Assembly: GCA_903903975.1 (NCBI GenBank)
Contig: CAIVAS010000266.1
Location: 1-57,561 of the forward strand
Reading direction: 5' to 3'
DNA: 57,561 bases
Source: an uncultured Burkholderiales bacterium
GTDB lineage: Bacteria > Pseudomonadota > Gammaproteobacteria > Burkholderiales > Burkholderiaceae_E
Part shown: one piece after another, positions 1-8,894 of the stretch
Numbering within the stretch: the first letter of the stretch is position 1
Layout: every line of letters begins with the position of its first letter
Program-made: the position numbers and the translations under genes
The notes under the pieces: model-generated
What the model was told of the DNA's origin: nothing
The model's database searches: none
The model's input: only the letters and a program-made list of their open reading frames with translations

Positions 1-650
1 AACAAGTCGCCCGAGAACGGCTGCATGGCTGCCTTTCCGGCGTCACCCGTGATCAGACCCACAACCATCGCCCCCAGCAGCAGCAACTGCGCACCATCGG
101 TGAAAGACTCGTGGAGGATCTTGCCAAGCGGCACACCGGACCTGCTGGCTGGATTGCCAAGGGCTGCAACCCCGCCTCCCACATTCAGCGTTGCGGGAGC
201 GGGACTGCGGCGCAGCGCGTTCGCAAAAACGACCGCCATGATGATGGCGGGTGATTCCATCAGGGCCATCGCTGCAGCCATGTGGCCGCCAAACGGGATC
301 TGCTGATTTTCAAGGTATTGAACGGCTGTCACGAAGGTCACTGCACTGACCGAGCCGTAGGTGGCCGCGATCGCAGCGGCGTCAAACCCTGACACGAAGC
401 GCCGCAGGATCCAGTAGCCCAGCAGTGGGATGCAGATTGCAAGTGTCATGGCGGCAGCAAGGCTCATGCCGACGTCGGCGCTCAGTCCGGAATGCGACAG
501 CGCAAAGCCACCTTTCAGGCCGAGGGCCATGAGCAGGTAAAGCGACAGGAAGCGTGAGATTGCCGGCGGAATCTCGAGGTTTGATTTGAGTGCGCCGGCG
601 AGTGCGCCGAAGACGAAAAACAGGATCGCGGGATCGAGCAGGTTTTGCAT
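1..650 (-). CDS. SbtA-type sodium-dependent bicarbonate permease, C-terminus missing
   Basis: The ATG at 650-648 opens a reading frame that stays open to the window edge, giving about 216 residues of a protein whose family is usually 330-370 residues. It begins MQNLLDPAILFFVFG and continues with alternating hydrophobic segments and the family-like stretches LYLLMALGLKGGFAL, AATYGSVSAVTFVTA and MALMESPAIIMAV. These resemble the DUF897/SbtA family, inner-membrane Na+-coupled bicarbonate transporters; substrate is inferred from family only. The neighbour is a divergent CbbR-like LysR gene, which supports a role in inorganic carbon uptake. The missing end is a window artefact, not a visible truncation. 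Confidence 0.8.
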   Translation of the reverse strand, partial: MQNLLDPAILFFVFGALAGALKSNLEIPPAISRFLSLYLLMALGLKGGFALSHSGLSADVGMSLAAAMTLAICIPLLGYWILRRFVSGFDAAAIAATYGSVSAVTFVTAVQYLENQQIPFGGHMAAAMALMESPAIIMAVVFANALRRSPAPATLNVGGGVAALGNPASRSGVPLGKILHESFTDGAQLLLLGAMVVGLITGDAGKAAMQPFSGDL

Positions 651-689
651 GGAAGTTCTCCGAGTGCACCGATGCTATGTCGTCTCATT

Positions 690-707
690 AATCGAGTAAA
701 ATCGATT
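690..707. promoter_or_regulatory. Candidate LysR-regulator operator (inverted repeat)
   Basis: In the 86-bp AT-rich gap between the divergent permease and LysR genes, AATCGA (690-695) and TCGATT (702-707) form a perfect 6-bp inverted repeat with a 6-bp spacer. A related half site, AATCGAT, recurs at 732-738 and runs into the LysR start codon. LysR-type proteins usually bind such dyads in a shared divergent control region and repress their own gene. The assignment to this regulator is inference from position. Confidence 0.5.
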
Positions 708-736
708 CTTTAGTGTTTATACATATCAATTAATCG

Positions 737-1639
737 ATGACTATTTCCGTTCCCATTTCCTTTCGTCAGATGCGCCTCTTCATCGCGCTGGCAGACACCG
801 GCAGTGTCACGGCCGCTGCCCGTGCCTGCCATGTCACGCAGCCGACCGCGTCGATGCAGTTGCGCGAGATCACCGATGCGGTCGGCGTGCCGCTCTATGA
901 GGTGATCTCGCGGCGCGTGCATCTGACCGATGCCGGGTACGACCTTGCCCGAACTGCGCGATCCATCTCCGATGAGTGGGAGGCCTTCGGGCAACGAGTC
1001 GATGCGGTCAAGGGGCTGGCGCGAGGCAGACTGAAAGTGGCGGTCGTGAGCACCGCGAAATACTTCGTGCCGCGTCTGCTTGGCACTTTCTGCGCGCGAT
1101 ATCCCGAAATCGACATTGCGCTTGAAGTGCTCAATCGCGATGGGGTGCTTGCCCGATTACGCGACAACCTCGATGACCTTTGCATCATGTCGATGCCGCC
1201 GACCGACATCGACATCGAAGATCAGGTTTTCATGCCGAACCCGCTGGTCGTGATCGCGGCCAGCGCGCACCCGCTCGCCTCGCGCCGCAGGCTCTCGCTC
1301 GATGATCTGAGTCGATCACGCTTCATCCTTCGCGAACGCGGATCAGGTACGCGGATGGCAGTCGATGCGCATTTCAGGCGTCACCACTTCAAGCCCGATG
1401 TGCGTCTTGAGCTCGGATCCAACGAGGCGATCCGCGAGGCAGTTGCGGCCAATCTCGGGCTTGCGGTCGTGTCGCGCCATGCCTTGCAGGCAAAGCCGGT
1501 TGACTACGGGGTGGCGGTTCTGAAGGTGGCCGGCTTTCCGGTCGAATCCAACTGGCATGTGGTGCACAGAAAAGGCAAGCAACTGTCGCCGATCGCAACC
1601 GTGTTCAAGGCGCATCTGCTGGCTCTGCGCGGCTGCTAA
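737..1639 (+). CDS. LysR-family transcriptional regulator, CbbR/CmpR-like
   Basis: A 300-residue protein of normal LysR length. Residues 8-67 form the winged helix-turn-helix (FRQMRLFIALADTGSVTAAA, with TQPTASMQL in the recognition helix). The effector domain carries the stretch VSTAKYFVPRLLGTFCARYP, then IMSMPPTDID and NPLVVIAASAHPLA, which closely matches CbbR-type regulators of CO2 fixation and bicarbonate uptake. It is divergent from the SbtA-like permease, so that permease is the likely target. No good ribosome binding site precedes the ATG; the start was kept because the next in-frame ATG (770) would cut the DNA-binding domain. Effector unknown. Confidence 0.85.
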   Translation: MTISVPISFRQMRLFIALADTGSVTAAARACHVTQPTASMQLREITDAVGVPLYEVISRRVHLTDAGYDLARTARSISDEWEAFGQRVDAVKGLARGRLKVAVVSTAKYFVPRLLGTFCARYPEIDIALEVLNRDGVLARLRDNLDDLCIMSMPPTDIDIEDQVFMPNPLVVIAASAHPLASRRRLSLDDLSRSRFILRERGSGTRMAVDAHFRRHHFKPDVRLELGSNEAIREAVAANLGLAVVSRHALQAKPVDYGVAVLKVAGFPVESNWHVVHRKGKQLSPIATVFKAHLLALRGC

Positions 1640-1675
1640 AATCGCAAGCACCATCAATCAGCCGGGAATCCTCAC

Positions 1676-2866
1676 ATGGGCGCCATCGAGAACATTGCAC
1701 CGATTGAAGAACTGGGTCGCTATCTGCCGCAGATGACCCAATGGCGCCGGCATATCCATGCCAATCCCGAGACTGCATTCGAAGAGGTCGGCACGGCGGC
1801 TTACGTGGTCGAGCGGCTGCGCAGTTTCGGTGTTGATGAGATTCACGAGGGTATTGCGAAAACCGGCGTGGTGGCGTCGATCCGGGCCGGTACGAGTTCG
1901 CGGGCGATCGGCCTGCGCGCCGACCTCGATGCCCTCGATATGCAGGAAGGCACGGGTGTAGCCTGGCAGTCGACCCGCAGCGGCAAGCATCACGCCTGCG
2001 GCCATGACGGGCACACCACGATGCTGCTGGGCGCAGCTCAACATCTTGCGACTACCCGCAATTTCGACGGCACAGTGCATCTGATCTTTCAGCCGGCCGA
2101 AGAAAACGAGGGTGGCGGTCGGGTGATGGTCGAAGAAGGCCTCTTCGATCGCTTTCCGATGCAGGCGGTCTTCGGCATGCACAACATCCCCGGCATGGCA
2201 GCCGGGCATATGGCGGTCAAGGCCGGACCGATGATGGCGTCTTACGACATCTTCGAGATCACGATCACCGGGCGCGGCTCGCACGGCGCGATGCCGCATC
2301 GGGGGATCGATCCGATCACGACCGGTGCCGAGCTGGTGCAAAAGCTGCAGACCATCGTCAGCCGCAACATCGATCCGCTTGAGCCCGCGGTTGTATCAGT
2401 CACGAAATTTCATTCGGGCACGGCCTGGAACATCATTCCCAACGAGGCTGTCATCGGCGGCACGGTGCGGGCCTTCAGCGAAGCGGTTCAGAGCCAGATC
2501 GAGGAACGCATCCGTCAGTTGTGCGAGGGCACGGCGGCGTCACATGGCGCCAGCATCTCGGTGCGGTATGAGCGTCGCTATCCGCCGACCGTCAATCATC
2601 CGGAAGAGGCGGCGCTGTGCCTGCGGGTGGCGCGTGAGCTGCTGGGTGCCGATGCAGTGAACGACAATCCGCGTCCGGCCATGGGCTCGGAGGACTTCGC
2701 CTGGATGCTGCGCGCCCGCCCGGGTGCCTATGTCTGGATCGGCAACGGCAATGGCAGCGTCGGCGGTTGCATGGTGCATAACCCGGGCTATGACTTCAAC
2801 GATGCCATCCTGCCAACCGGGGCGGCCTACTGGGTCAGGCTGGCTGAGACGGCGCTGGCTATCTGA
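1676..2866 (+). CDS. M20 family metallopeptidase / amidohydrolase (hippurate hydrolase-like)
   Basis: A 396-residue cytosolic zinc hydrolase of the M20D (HipO/AbgB/carboxypeptidase Ss1) type, cleaving amide bonds of N-acyl amino acids. Visible metal and catalytic motifs are RRHIHANPE near residue 25, GLRADLDALDM, the CGHDGH ligand motif near residue 103, PAEENEGGG (general-base Glu), and MGSEDFAW near the C-terminus. The dimerisation domain holds GRGSHGAMPHRGIDP. It starts 36 bp after the LysR gene on the same strand and overlaps the sensor kinase gene tail-to-tail by 40 bp. The exact substrate (hippurate, indole-acetyl or other acyl amino acids) cannot be read from the sequence. Confidence 0.88.
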   Translation: MGAIENIAPIEELGRYLPQMTQWRRHIHANPETAFEEVGTAAYVVERLRSFGVDEIHEGIAKTGVVASIRAGTSSRAIGLRADLDALDMQEGTGVAWQSTRSGKHHACGHDGHTTMLLGAAQHLATTRNFDGTVHLIFQPAEENEGGGRVMVEEGLFDRFPMQAVFGMHNIPGMAAGHMAVKAGPMMASYDIFEITITGRGSHGAMPHRGIDPITTGAELVQKLQTIVSRNIDPLEPAVVSVTKFHSGTAWNIIPNEAVIGGTVRAFSEAVQSQIEERIRQLCEGTAASHGASISVRYERRYPPTVNHPEEAALCLRVARELLGADAVNDNPRPAMGSEDFAWMLRARPGAYVWIGNGNGSVGGCMVHNPGYDFNDAILPTGAAYWVRLAETALAI

Positions 2867-4614
2867 TCGACCAGGGCCCTGAATCGTTCGATTTCAAAGG
2901 GCTTGCTCAGGAAATCATCCATGCCTGCCTCCTGGCAGAGCTCACGGTCAGCAGTCATCGCGTTGGCGGTCATGGCGACAATGGGAGTGCGGCGGCCTTC
3001 GGTCTCGGCCTCCCGAATTGCTCTGGTGGCCGCCAGGCCGTCCATGTTGGGCATCTGCATGTCCATCAGCACGAGGTCCCAGTCACGCTGGCCGAACAGC
3101 GAGACCGCTTCGGTGCCATCCTGCGCCAGTACGACGTCGTGGCCCCAACGTTCGAGCAACAGGACCGCCAGGCGCTGGTTGAGCGGGTTGTCTTCTGCCA
3201 GCAGGATCTGCAGTCGACGATTGGGCGGCCGGGACACCGGAGTCATATTGTTGGCAGCCGGCGATCGAACCGGATCAGCCGACGTGTCAACGAAGCTCGT
3301 TTGCCCGGCTGGCGCGACCATCGCCTGCACAGTGAAGCAGAAACAGCTGCCCTGTCCGGCTTCGCTTTCAAGCCAGATCCGTCCACCCATCAGGGCGGCC
3401 AGGCTTGCGCAGATGGTCAGACCCAGGCCTGTCCCGCCGTATTTGCGTGTCGTCGAGGTATCGGCCTGACTGAAGGACTGGAAGATGACTTCCTGCTTTT
3501 CCGCGGGAATACCGATGCCGGTGTCGCGTACGCAGATCATGAGTTCGCAGTTGCCGTTATCGGTGAGTTCGGCGTGAGCTCGGACACGGACCGAGCCTGT
3601 GTCAGTGAACTTGATGGCGTTGTCACACAGGTTCAGGAGAATCTGGCGCAGACGCACCGGATCGCCCAGAATTTTCTCTGGCACAGACGCGTCTGTCTCG
3701 CACTGCAGTGACAGCCCTTTGGCCTGGGCACGAGCGCGAACCGCCTGGGTGACTTCCTTCATCACGCCCGCAGGTGAATACGGGACTTGCTCGATGCCCA
3801 GTTTGCCGGCTTCGATTTTCGACAGATCCAGGATGTCGTTGAGGATCACCAGCAGTGACACCGCCGAGCTCTTGACCATTTCGAGGTGCTCACGCTGTTG
3901 CGGCTCGAGCGGTGAATCAAGGACCACTTCGGTGAGTCCGAGCACGCCATTCATCGGCGTGCGAATTTCGTGACTCATATTCGCCAGGAAATCGCTCTTG
4001 GCCCGATTGGCCTGTTCGGCCTGTTGGGTGGCCTCACGCAGTAATGCGTCGGCGGCTTTGCGTTCACCGATGTCGCGCAGGAAGGCCACCAGGTAGCGAT
4101 TGTCGACTCCAGTCACTGTGATCTCGAGCTCGACCCAGTGACCGTCGAGATGCCGGTGCCTTGTCTCGAAACGCTCATACCCTTTCTCGATGATTCGGTG
4201 GACCTGTGCCCTGATCTGGGCCATGGTGGCCACCGCCTCGAAGTCGGCAATGCACATCTTCATGATCTGGGCATGCGTGTAGCCCATCATCCGGCAATAA
4301 CCCGGGTTCACTTCGACGAAGTTGCCGTCGGCGTCGATGACCCAGTAGCCTTCATTCGTGCTGTCGATCGCCTTTTCTGCGTACTGCACTTTGCGGGTCA
4401 GGCGCAGCATCAAGGGCAGGATCAGCGCCAGTACCAGAACGCTGACCACGGCGGCCGTCAGGACGGACTGCGGCAGGTTGGTTGGCACAATGGGCAACAC
4501 CGCCGGCAGGGTCAGCACGGCAAGCAACTGGCCACCGAACACCAGCAGGCTGACCAGCAGGATGTAGGTGCGCTGTCGGCGTGCTGACGTTTCCCGGGTC
4601 GATTCCTTAGTCAT
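2827..4614 (-). CDS. Hybrid sensor histidine kinase/response regulator with PAS domain
   Basis: A 595-residue signalling protein. Two membrane segments lie near residues 15-42 and 50-72 with almost no periplasmic loop, followed by a PAS domain (about 80-190), the HisKA domain with phosphoacceptor His215 in MSHEIRTPMNG, an HATPase domain (N box LCDNAIKFTD, G boxes DTGIGIP and GGTGLGLT), and a receiver domain (about 467-585) with phosphoacceptor Asp518 in LVLMDMQMPNMDG and Lys in LSKPFE. No histidine phosphotransfer domain is fused, so the phosphate must go to a separate partner not seen here. With no periplasmic domain, the signal is probably cytosolic or membrane-borne and read by PAS. Its 3' end overlaps the convergent M20 gene. 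Confidence 0.93.
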   Translation of the reverse strand: MTKESTRETSARRQRTYILLVSLLVFGGQLLAVLTLPAVLPIVPTNLPQSVLTAAVVSVLVLALILPLMLRLTRKVQYAEKAIDSTNEGYWVIDADGNFVEVNPGYCRMMGYTHAQIMKMCIADFEAVATMAQIRAQVHRIIEKGYERFETRHRHLDGHWVELEITVTGVDNRYLVAFLRDIGERKAADALLREATQQAEQANRAKSDFLANMSHEIRTPMNGVLGLTEVVLDSPLEPQQREHLEMVKSSAVSLLVILNDILDLSKIEAGKLGIEQVPYSPAGVMKEVTQAVRARAQAKGLSLQCETDASVPEKILGDPVRLRQILLNLCDNAIKFTDTGSVRVRAHAELTDNGNCELMICVRDTGIGIPAEKQEVIFQSFSQADTSTTRKYGGTGLGLTICASLAALMGGRIWLESEAGQGSCFCFTVQAMVAPAGQTSFVDTSADPVRSPAANNMTPVSRPPNRRLQILLAEDNPLNQRLAVLLLERWGHDVVLAQDGTEAVSLFGQRDWDLVLMDMQMPNMDGLAATRAIREAETEGRRTPIVAMTANAMTADRELCQEAGMDDFLSKPFEIERFRALVDQIASAVSASLTQ

Positions 4615-4671
4615 CGCGTCAGCTTGCCTTAGTCCTGACCGAGGGTCGAGACTTGGCTCGGATCTCCAGGG

Positions 4672-6090
4672 TTATTGGTGCAGCTCCGCCACTGCCACAT
4701 GGCCCTGTGCTGCAGGCCAGGTGCGCAGGGCGATGCGCTCATTGTTGAAGCGGGCCACCACTGTCCGGGCCGGGGCTGGTGGCAGTGACAGACGCGCGCT
4801 GGCCAGACCTGGCACGCCCGGCCCGATGCCCGGCAGCGCCTGATCGTCAAGGCTCATCGTGTCGCGATCGAGGCCAAAGTAGCCCCGTGGTCGAGTGATC
4901 GAGACCAGCGCGCCAGCCTTGCGATCGGCGTCGCTGATGCGCAAGGGGCGCAGGAAGACAATGTCGGAGGAGCGCGGGAAAGGCGAGCGGTATTGGTGAG
5001 TGATGGCAAAGCCGGTTGCGGTGTATTCGAACTCAAGACAGGTCTGCGAATCGGTTTGCAGCGGCCCCCATCGGCCATCAGCGCCGGTGGTGCGGCTCAG
5101 CAGGGCCGCACCGCGGCGCTCACCGCTGGCGCAGTCGAGCGCGAACACCTGAACGATAGCGCCTGCCATCGGCAGATTGGTGGGTGAGTTGCCGGCAAGG
5201 CCGGTGACTCGGCCATCGAGCACCACCTGCGCCTGCGCCACGATGTCGCGCCCAGGCAAACTGCCGGTGATGAACTGGAAGGTCTGCTCGAAAGCCTTCT
5301 GGTGGTAGGACACTTCTCGGTGGTCAAGGCCCGGCAGCACTCGGTTATCGGCGCCTTTCAACTCGGGCCCGCGCACATCGACGTTGGTCTTGTAGGTCTT
5401 CGATTGACCCATCCATTCGCCGGTGGGCTGCGCGAACTTGTCGTTGCCGTCCGAGCGCAGCGTCATCCATTTCACGCCGGGCGAGACCTCCAGACCCTCA
5501 GGGCTCTGTGGGGTGTTGAGCCTCGTCAGCACCGGACCGCTGCCATTGAATTCATTGCCCGGGCGCAGGTCGGGGCTCGCCCAGACGCCATGATTGGGTG
5601 TGCCGCCCAGCACCGCCTGCGAGACCTTGGCCGATCCATAGTCGCGCACATAAGTGCGGATGGCATTGCCGCCGCGCGAATTGCCGACCAGCACCACCTG
5701 CTTCGCACCAGTGCGCTTGAGCAGCGCATCGATCTCAGCGGCCAGATAGGCGGCGTTCTCAGCGGCCGATGTGCGATCGGGCTGCGCCACCGCATCGTCG
5801 TCGCGAGCCAGCGGGTTGGGCACGTCGATGGCCAGCAGACGGTCGCGCGCCCAGCCGTTGGATTCGAATCGCCATAGGGTAGTCAGCCACAGTCCGGCGG
5901 TATCGCCGTTGCCATGCACGAAAACGATGGGTGGACGCTCGGTGGTTGAGGTCGACGGCGAGTTTGAGGCGTTGCCGGTGACGCTGCCCGGGATCGAGCA
6001 GGCGAGCATCACGAAGCTGGCGATCAGCGCCGTTACGGATGTGAGCACCCGACTGCGACGCTGGACATTGACGGTTTGGCTGTGAGACAT
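4672..6090 (-). CDS. Lipoprotein alpha/beta hydrolase (lipase-like)
   Basis: A 472-residue protein. The N-terminus is a lipoprotein signal peptide with lipobox ending at Cys31 (SFVMLAC). Residues 54-60 read IVFVHGN (oxyanion-hole HG motif), and the nucleophile elbow is GNSRGG with Ser138. The hydrolase core resembles secreted esterases/lipases. The last 180 residues include a carboxypeptidase-regulatory-like beta segment (VTGLAGNSPTNLPMAGAIVQVF) and a tail domain I do not recognise. It is 57 bp upstream of the sensor kinase on the same strand. Substrate is unknown; a polymer or ester hydrolase at the cell surface is inference. Confidence 0.75.
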   Translation of the reverse strand: MSHSQTVNVQRRSRVLTSVTALIASFVMLACSIPGSVTGNASNSPSTSTTERPPIVFVHGNGDTAGLWLTTLWRFESNGWARDRLLAIDVPNPLARDDDAVAQPDRTSAAENAAYLAAEIDALLKRTGAKQVVLVGNSRGGNAIRTYVRDYGSAKVSQAVLGGTPNHGVWASPDLRPGNEFNGSGPVLTRLNTPQSPEGLEVSPGVKWMTLRSDGNDKFAQPTGEWMGQSKTYKTNVDVRGPELKGADNRVLPGLDHREVSYHQKAFEQTFQFITGSLPGRDIVAQAQVVLDGRVTGLAGNSPTNLPMAGAIVQVFALDCASGERRGAALLSRTTGADGRWGPLQTDSQTCLEFEYTATGFAITHQYRSPFPRSSDIVFLRPLRISDADRKAGALVSITRPRGYFGLDRDTMSLDDQALPGIGPGVPGLASARLSLPPAPARTVVARFNNERIALRTWPAAQGHVAVAELHQ

Positions 6091-6294
6091 AAAAAGCTCG
6101 ATGGTGGCTGAAGTGTGGACGACTTGCGATTATCGCGTCCAACTCGTTACGCAGGCGAGGCATTAGGACATGCTTGCGTTTGATCTCTTTGCCCTGCATG
6201 ACCTCGGCATCGGATCGAGTCGGCCTGCTTGATGCAGAAAGATCAAGTGCTCGAGATCAACCAATGACGAGAGCGGTGCGGTCAGACCGGCTTC

Positions 6295-8010
6295 TTACTG
6301 CTCGAACACCAACTGCAATACGCAAATCCCCCTATCCTCGAAAGCCTGTATCTCACCACACAAGCGGCTTAGCAGCGCTTGCGCAAACCGCGCACGCTGG
6401 GCTGCATCACCATCCAGATCGTCGAGTTCGAGTCTTGAATCGTCGCCTTGTTTCAGGACTTTGCCCCGATAGCTGATCCGCACCTTCAGTTCGGTGTCGT
6501 CGCCGAAGAGCGATAGCTCGATCGGCGTGCCGGGAGTCACCAGATCCGGGGCCAACTCAAGAAATTCGATGCTTGCTGCGACCGCTCGCGACAGCGGCTG
6601 TTGCCTCGTTCCCCACGCGGCGGCCGCAACATGAAGGAATTGCGAGACCGCCTCGAATCGGTTTTCGTCCATTGGGATGGCAATTGAACGGTTTCGATTG
6701 AGGCCAAGTCGGAACACTGCGGTGAGTCCCAGTACGATCAATGTTGCCAGTGTCAGTTCAGACTGAACGAGGCTGGAAAATGCGGGATGGATCCCTTCGA
6801 AGAGTTTTGGGTAAACCATTCGGGTAATTCCAGCGAACAAGCCCAGGCCCAGCGCAATGATCTTGCGGTTGTCGAGCACTCGATCCGCGATGATCTGGAC
6901 GCCGTTAAAAACGATGAAGCAGGAAGTGAACAACAGGGCACCGCCCAGAATCGATCGTGGGACGATCGCCACGATCTGGGGAATACCGGGAATGCAGGCC
7001 AGGGTAATCCACATCGCACCGATCGCCAGAGCGACCCGTCTCGATGTAATGCCTGTTGCGGCCGAAAGTCCCACCGAACCTGAGTAAGTGTTCAGACCGA
7101 CGGTCCCGATCAGGCCGGCAAAGACATCGCCCAGTCCATCGGCGAGCACCCCGCGGTGAATGGATGTCTGCTCGGGCCGTTTCCAGTTGCCGTCGTTGAT
7201 TCGTTGGCAGGTGATGATGTCAGCCATCGATCGTAAAGAGGTCGCCAGCGCTGCGGCCGCAAAAGGCAGGATGAATGTCGGATCAAAGGTCGGCATTGCG
7301 ATCGGCCAGCTGAATGACCCTTTCAAGGCGGGATGGTCGAGCGAGGCCAAGCTCAGAGAGTCCGTCGTGAGGCCAACCATGACGGCGACTCCCAGGCCAA
7401 TCAGCACGCTGAATGATCGAATCGCTCCTTTGAACCAGATCGAGGCGATGATCGTCACAAGACAGGTGAGCAGCGCCAGGACCGGGATCGATGTGGTGTT
7501 CATATCGGCGATTCCTGCCGCGCTCAGCCCGAAAATCAGTCGAATCGAGACTTCGCCCAACACCAGGCCGATGAACATGACCACGAATCCCGCCAGTTCA
7601 GCCGGGAACATTTTTGGATAGCGCCGAATCAGAAAAGCCAGCCCGATTTCAAGCAGACCGGCAAAGATCGTCATGCCGAAAACCAGACCGAGCCCGCCGG
7701 CATGGGCGGCCGCAAGACTGGGCGGCAGATCGGCGGCAGTAAACACCGCAGGCGCCAGAAAACCCGAACCAATTCCGCCGAATCGGCATGCCTGAAGCAG
7801 CGTCGCGACGCCCAGGGCCAGAAACGAGGTGATCATGAGCGTGCTGACCTGGTCAGGCGGCAGCATCGAGCGCGGATAAATATCTTCGATCACCAACAGC
7901 GGAAACGACAGGGTGACCAAACCCAGCATGACATGCTGGAACGCGCTGCCCAGCGTCACGGCCAGACTGGGCCGGTCGTGAAGCCCGTACTGCAATTCCG
8001 ATGTCTTCAA
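6295..8010 (-). CDS. NCS2-family purine/pyrimidine permease with C-terminal cytosolic extension
   Basis: The first roughly 430 residues are a multi-helix NCS2 (xanthine/uracil permease) transporter: GSAFQHVMLGLVTLSFPLLV, a helix 3-like stretch GIGSGFLAPAVF, and GTVGLNTYSGSVGLSAATGI. About 130 further residues form a soluble tail absent from standard UraA/XanQ. I prefer the TTG start at 8010-8008 because GGAGGG lies 5 nt upstream of it; a GTG at 8031 would add seven residues (MVARRVS) and lacks such a site. The tail has an alpha/beta pattern (RAVAASIEFLELAP, then two strands) reminiscent of a degenerate HATPase/anti-sigma fold, which is speculative. The transported base is not determined. Confidence 0.85.
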   Translation of the reverse strand: MKTSELQYGLHDRPSLAVTLGSAFQHVMLGLVTLSFPLLVIEDIYPRSMLPPDQVSTLMITSFLALGVATLLQACRFGGIGSGFLAPAVFTAADLPPSLAAAHAGGLGLVFGMTIFAGLLEIGLAFLIRRYPKMFPAELAGFVVMFIGLVLGEVSIRLIFGLSAAGIADMNTTSIPVLALLTCLVTIIASIWFKGAIRSFSVLIGLGVAVMVGLTTDSLSLASLDHPALKGSFSWPIAMPTFDPTFILPFAAAALATSLRSMADIITCQRINDGNWKRPEQTSIHRGVLADGLGDVFAGLIGTVGLNTYSGSVGLSAATGITSRRVALAIGAMWITLACIPGIPQIVAIVPRSILGGALLFTSCFIVFNGVQIIADRVLDNRKIIALGLGLFAGITRMVYPKLFEGIHPAFSSLVQSELTLATLIVLGLTAVFRLGLNRNRSIAIPMDENRFEAVSQFLHVAAAAWGTRQQPLSRAVAASIEFLELAPDLVTPGTPIELSLFGDDTELKVRISYRGKVLKQGDDSRLELDDLDGDAAQRARFAQALLSRLCGEIQAFEDRGICVLQLVFEQ

Positions 8011-8234
8011 ACTAACCCTCCGCGCCACCACGCGCGTGCAAATGAAAGGCCGCCTCTGCTGAATATTCAGTGATTATGCCGGCCGGCCAAAGCTGTTTGC
8101 GAAGCTTGTTTTCGTTTTTGCACGATTTCTCGCGGGAGATATCCGGCACACCGTTCAAGCCGTTTCGCGCCCGCTCACGACAGGCGCGCCTGTCGGTGAG
8201 GCCGCGAATGCCTCGCGGGCCTCCTTGCGACTGA

Positions 8235-8852
8235 TCAGCCCTGCCGCTTCGTCGTGGCGAGGAAGACACCCAGGCCGATCAGGGTGATACCAGACACGCG
8301 GGTCATCAGCCGGGCTCGCGCGAAGCGCGCAACGCCGGAGTCAAGCAGGCGGTGAGCGGCCATCACGGCGATCACGTCCACTGAGGTGTTCAGGGCCACA
8401 CAGATGCTGCCCAGCAATACCAACTGCGGCGCCAGCGGCTCATGAGGGGCGACGAACTGCGGCAGGAAGGCGACGAAGAACAGCGCTGTCTTCACGTTTA
8501 AAGCCTCGACCACAACGCCCTCAACCAGCGCACGGCGGGCACCTGGCGTCGACACGGTCTGCACGCCTGCGTCCTGCTGCGTGCGCCTCAGCATCCGCAC
8601 GCCCAGGTAGACCAGATAGGCAGCCCCGAGGTACTTCACCAGGCTGAACGCAAGCGCTGATTGCGCCACCAGCAGCGACAGACCGACTGCTGCGGCAAGT
8701 ACATGGAGCATGCCGCCGATGCCTGTACCGATGCATGAAGCCAGCCCCTGCGTGCGCCCGCCTGCCACCGTTCGCGCAATGACATAGGCGATGCCGGGGC
8801 CCGGTGTGATGGCGAGTACCGTGGCTGCGAACAGGAAGGCGATCAAGGACAT
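8235..8852 (-). CDS. LysE/RhtB family amino-acid exporter
   Basis: A 205-residue inner-membrane exporter with the family signature near the start, SLIAFLFAATVLAITPGPG, followed by the GGRTQGLASCIGTGIGG helix and about six transmembrane segments; length is typical. The frame is open to 8930, but residues from that extension would come from the tmRNA 3' end, so the ATG at 8852 is taken. That start lies only 5 nt beyond the U tract of the tmRNA terminator and has no recognisable Shine-Dalgarno, so expression may depend on terminator read-through or a leaderless message. The exported solute (homoserine lactone, threonine, lysine) cannot be deduced. Confidence 0.87.
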   Translation of the reverse strand: MSLIAFLFAATVLAITPGPGIAYVIARTVAGGRTQGLASCIGTGIGGMLHVLAAAVGLSLLVAQSALAFSLVKYLGAAYLVYLGVRMLRRTQQDAGVQTVSTPGARRALVEGVVVEALNVKTALFFVAFLPQFVAPHEPLAPQLVLLGSICVALNTSVDVIAVMAAHRLLDSGVARFARARLMTRVSGITLIGLGVFLATTKRQG

Positions 8853-8856
8853 GGCG

Positions 8857-8887
8857 AAAAAAAGGGCCCAGAAGTCACTCTGGGCCC
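8857..8887 (-). terminator. Rho-independent terminator of ssrA
   Basis: On the minus strand a perfect 9-bp stem (GGGCCCAGA at 8879-8887 by complement, pairing with 8864-8872), a 6-nt loop and seven Ts (8857-8863) follow the tmRNA CCA end by 8 nt. Confidence 0.9.
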
Positions 8888-8894
8888 AGTGGAT

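Noticed and set aside
25-306. Plus-strand open frame of 93 codons at the left edge
   Set aside because: Lies antisense inside the SbtA-like gene; its translation is low-complexity Ala/Pro/Ser with no family resemblance.
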